Positions 63,283 through 64,000 of a stretch of 64,000 bases of DNA are shown here, piece by piece; position 1 is the stretch's first letter, and every line of letters starts with the position of its first letter. Origin of the DNA: Leisingera daeponensis DSM 23529 (GTDB lineage Bacteria; Pseudomonadota; Alphaproteobacteria; Rhodobacterales; Rhodobacteraceae); NCBI RefSeq assembly GCF_000473145.1, contig NZ_KI421500.1, positions 1,364,225 through 1,428,224 of the forward strand, in the 5' to 3' direction. The notes under the pieces are model-generated. The model saw nothing but the letters and a program-made list of their open reading frames with translations, searched no databases and was not told where the DNA came from. A program made the position numbers and the translations under genes.

Positions 63283-64000
63283 TCAGGTGAACTGCTCGGA
63301 AATCAGCCTTTCTTCCAGCCCATGACCGGGATCGAACAGGATTTTGTGGCGGATCTGCGGATTGATGCGGATTTCGACCCAGTCGATGTCCGCCACGGAA
63401 ATCGAATCCGCATCGGCCATCACCGGGCGCTTGTCCGCCTCCAGCACGTCAAAGCGCACCATCGCATTGCTGGGCAAGAGCGCGCCGCGCCAGCGCCGCG
63501 GGCGGAAGGCGGCAATCGCGGTCAGCGCCAGCACATCGGCGCCGATCGGCAGGATCGGCCCGTGCGCCGAGTAGTTATAGGCGGTGGAGCCTGCCGGGGT
63601 GGACACCAGCGCACCATCGCAGACCAGCTCTTCCATCCTGACCCGGCCGTCCACGGACACCCTGAGCCGCGCTGCCTGCGGACCTGCCCGCAGCAGCGAC
63701 ACCTCGTTGATGGCGAGCGCCTTGTGGACCTCGCCGCGGCGGTCCATCGCGGTCATCGACAGCGGGTTGATGATCTCCTGCTTCGCGTCGCCAAGCCTCT
63801 CGATCAGCCCGTCCTCGCGGTATTCATTCATCAGAAAGCCAACGGTGCCGCGGTTCATGCCGTAAACCGGCGCCGGATTGTCCACCATGGTGTGAAGGGT
63901 GCTCAGCATGAACCCGTCACCGCCAAGCGCCACGATGATGTCAGCCTCTTCGGGGGGGACATGGCCATAGCGGCGGGCCAGTTTGGCGTGGGCTTCCTGG
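63283..64000 (-). CDS. nadK: NAD kinase, 5' end beyond the window
   Basis: A partial minus-strand gene; 238 codons are visible and the frame stays open to the right edge (it reads [20 protein letters not shown] before the next motif). Signatures are [14 protein letters not shown] (GGDG, ATP), [22 protein letters not shown] and [22 protein letters not shown]. It phosphorylates NAD to NADP. Total length is expected near 250-260, so only a few residues are missing. The gene-free stretch lies downstream of its stop. Confidence 0.93.
   Translation of the reverse strand, partial: QEAHAKLARRYGHVPPEEADIIVALGGDGFMLSTLHTMVDNPAPVYGMNRGTVGFLMNEYREDGLIERLGDAKQEIINPLSMTAMDRRGEVHKALAINEVSLLRAGPQAARLRVSVDGRVRMEELVCDGALVSTPAGSTAYNYSAHGPILPIGADVLALTAIAAFRPRRWRGALLPSNAMVRFDVLEADKRPVMADADSISVADIDWVEIRINPQIRHKILFDPGHGLEERLISEQFT

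Overview
The window looks like chromosomal DNA of a marine alphaproteobacterium of the Roseobacter group (Rhodobacterales; Leisingera, Phaeobacter and Ruegeria are the closest mental matches). The reasons are high GC, dense operons with ATGA/TGATG stop-start overlaps, sox-type sulfur genes, a fused MrpA/B antiporter, a fused NADH dehydrogenase-SelD, opg genes, and acyl-CoA enzymes resembling the DMSP (dimethylsulfoniopropionate) pathway. I see no phage, transposase, CRISPR array, rRNA or tRNA gene. Genus and species are inference.

Layout. 1-1.9 kb: end of a sulfur-oxidation locus (SoxS-like thioredoxin cut by the window edge, a BigR/SqrR-type persulfide sensor, a YeeE/YedE transporter). 2-4.7 kb: a Tat-exported PhoX phosphatase and a secreted DUF302 protein. 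4.8-7.6 kb: an overlapping pair encoding a thiamine-diphosphate enzyme and a class III CoA-transferase, pathway unknown. 7.9-13.9 kb: a TTC38-type TPR protein followed by opgC, opgG and opgH for periplasmic glucans. 14.1-20.8 kb: an anchored rhodanese and the Mrp Na+/H+ antiporter operon (A/B fused, C-G). 20.9-24.2 kb: selD fusion and convergent mnmH, i.e. selenium use in tRNA. 24.3-33.6 kb: mostly single housekeeping and accessory genes (MarR, SRAP/YedK, TPR-sulfotransferase, DUF1992, 5'-nucleotidase, DUF952-pyrD-arsC, two thioesterases and a MATE pump).

33.7-43.1 kb is a fatty-acid/acyl-CoA catabolic block: two MerR regulators, a DmdC-type acyl-CoA dehydrogenase, a 70-residue orphan, a second acyl-CoA dehydrogenase, a GST, a thiolase, a cupin and a FadJ-type bifunctional enzyme, ending in a strong terminator. 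43.1-49.7 kb is more accessory: Hint-domain protein, small sulfotransferase, two copies of a dispersed inverted-repeat element (one at 38.3 kb, one at 44.7 kb), a 32-bp tandem hairpin repeat, a DMT exporter, a DmdB-like acyl-CoA ligase, an inactive-looking M48-like membrane protein and a methyltransferase. 49.7-54.7 kb: a SPOR-domain protein and the pyrimidine/nucleoside salvage run cdd-deoA-deoB-upp. 54.8-60.9 kb: a VOC-cupin-cupin protein divergent from malic enzyme, a GFA protein and prpE. The end holds an amidase, an 806-base stretch with no recognised gene, and a partial NAD kinase.

How the genes could work together (inference). DmdB-like and DmdC-like enzymes could feed methylmercaptopropionate from DMSP demethylation. 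PrpE could activate propionate or acrylate. FadJ/thiolase and malic enzyme would carry the acyl-CoA and C3/C4 carbon onward. The regulatory DNA upstream of the second MerR gene, malic enzyme and prpE contains clear inverted or direct repeats that fit dedicated control of these routes. The most checkable new leads are those sites, the two repeat families, the TTC38-opg operon, the ThDP-enzyme/CoA-transferase pair, the degenerate M48-like protein and the VOC-cupin-cupin fusion.
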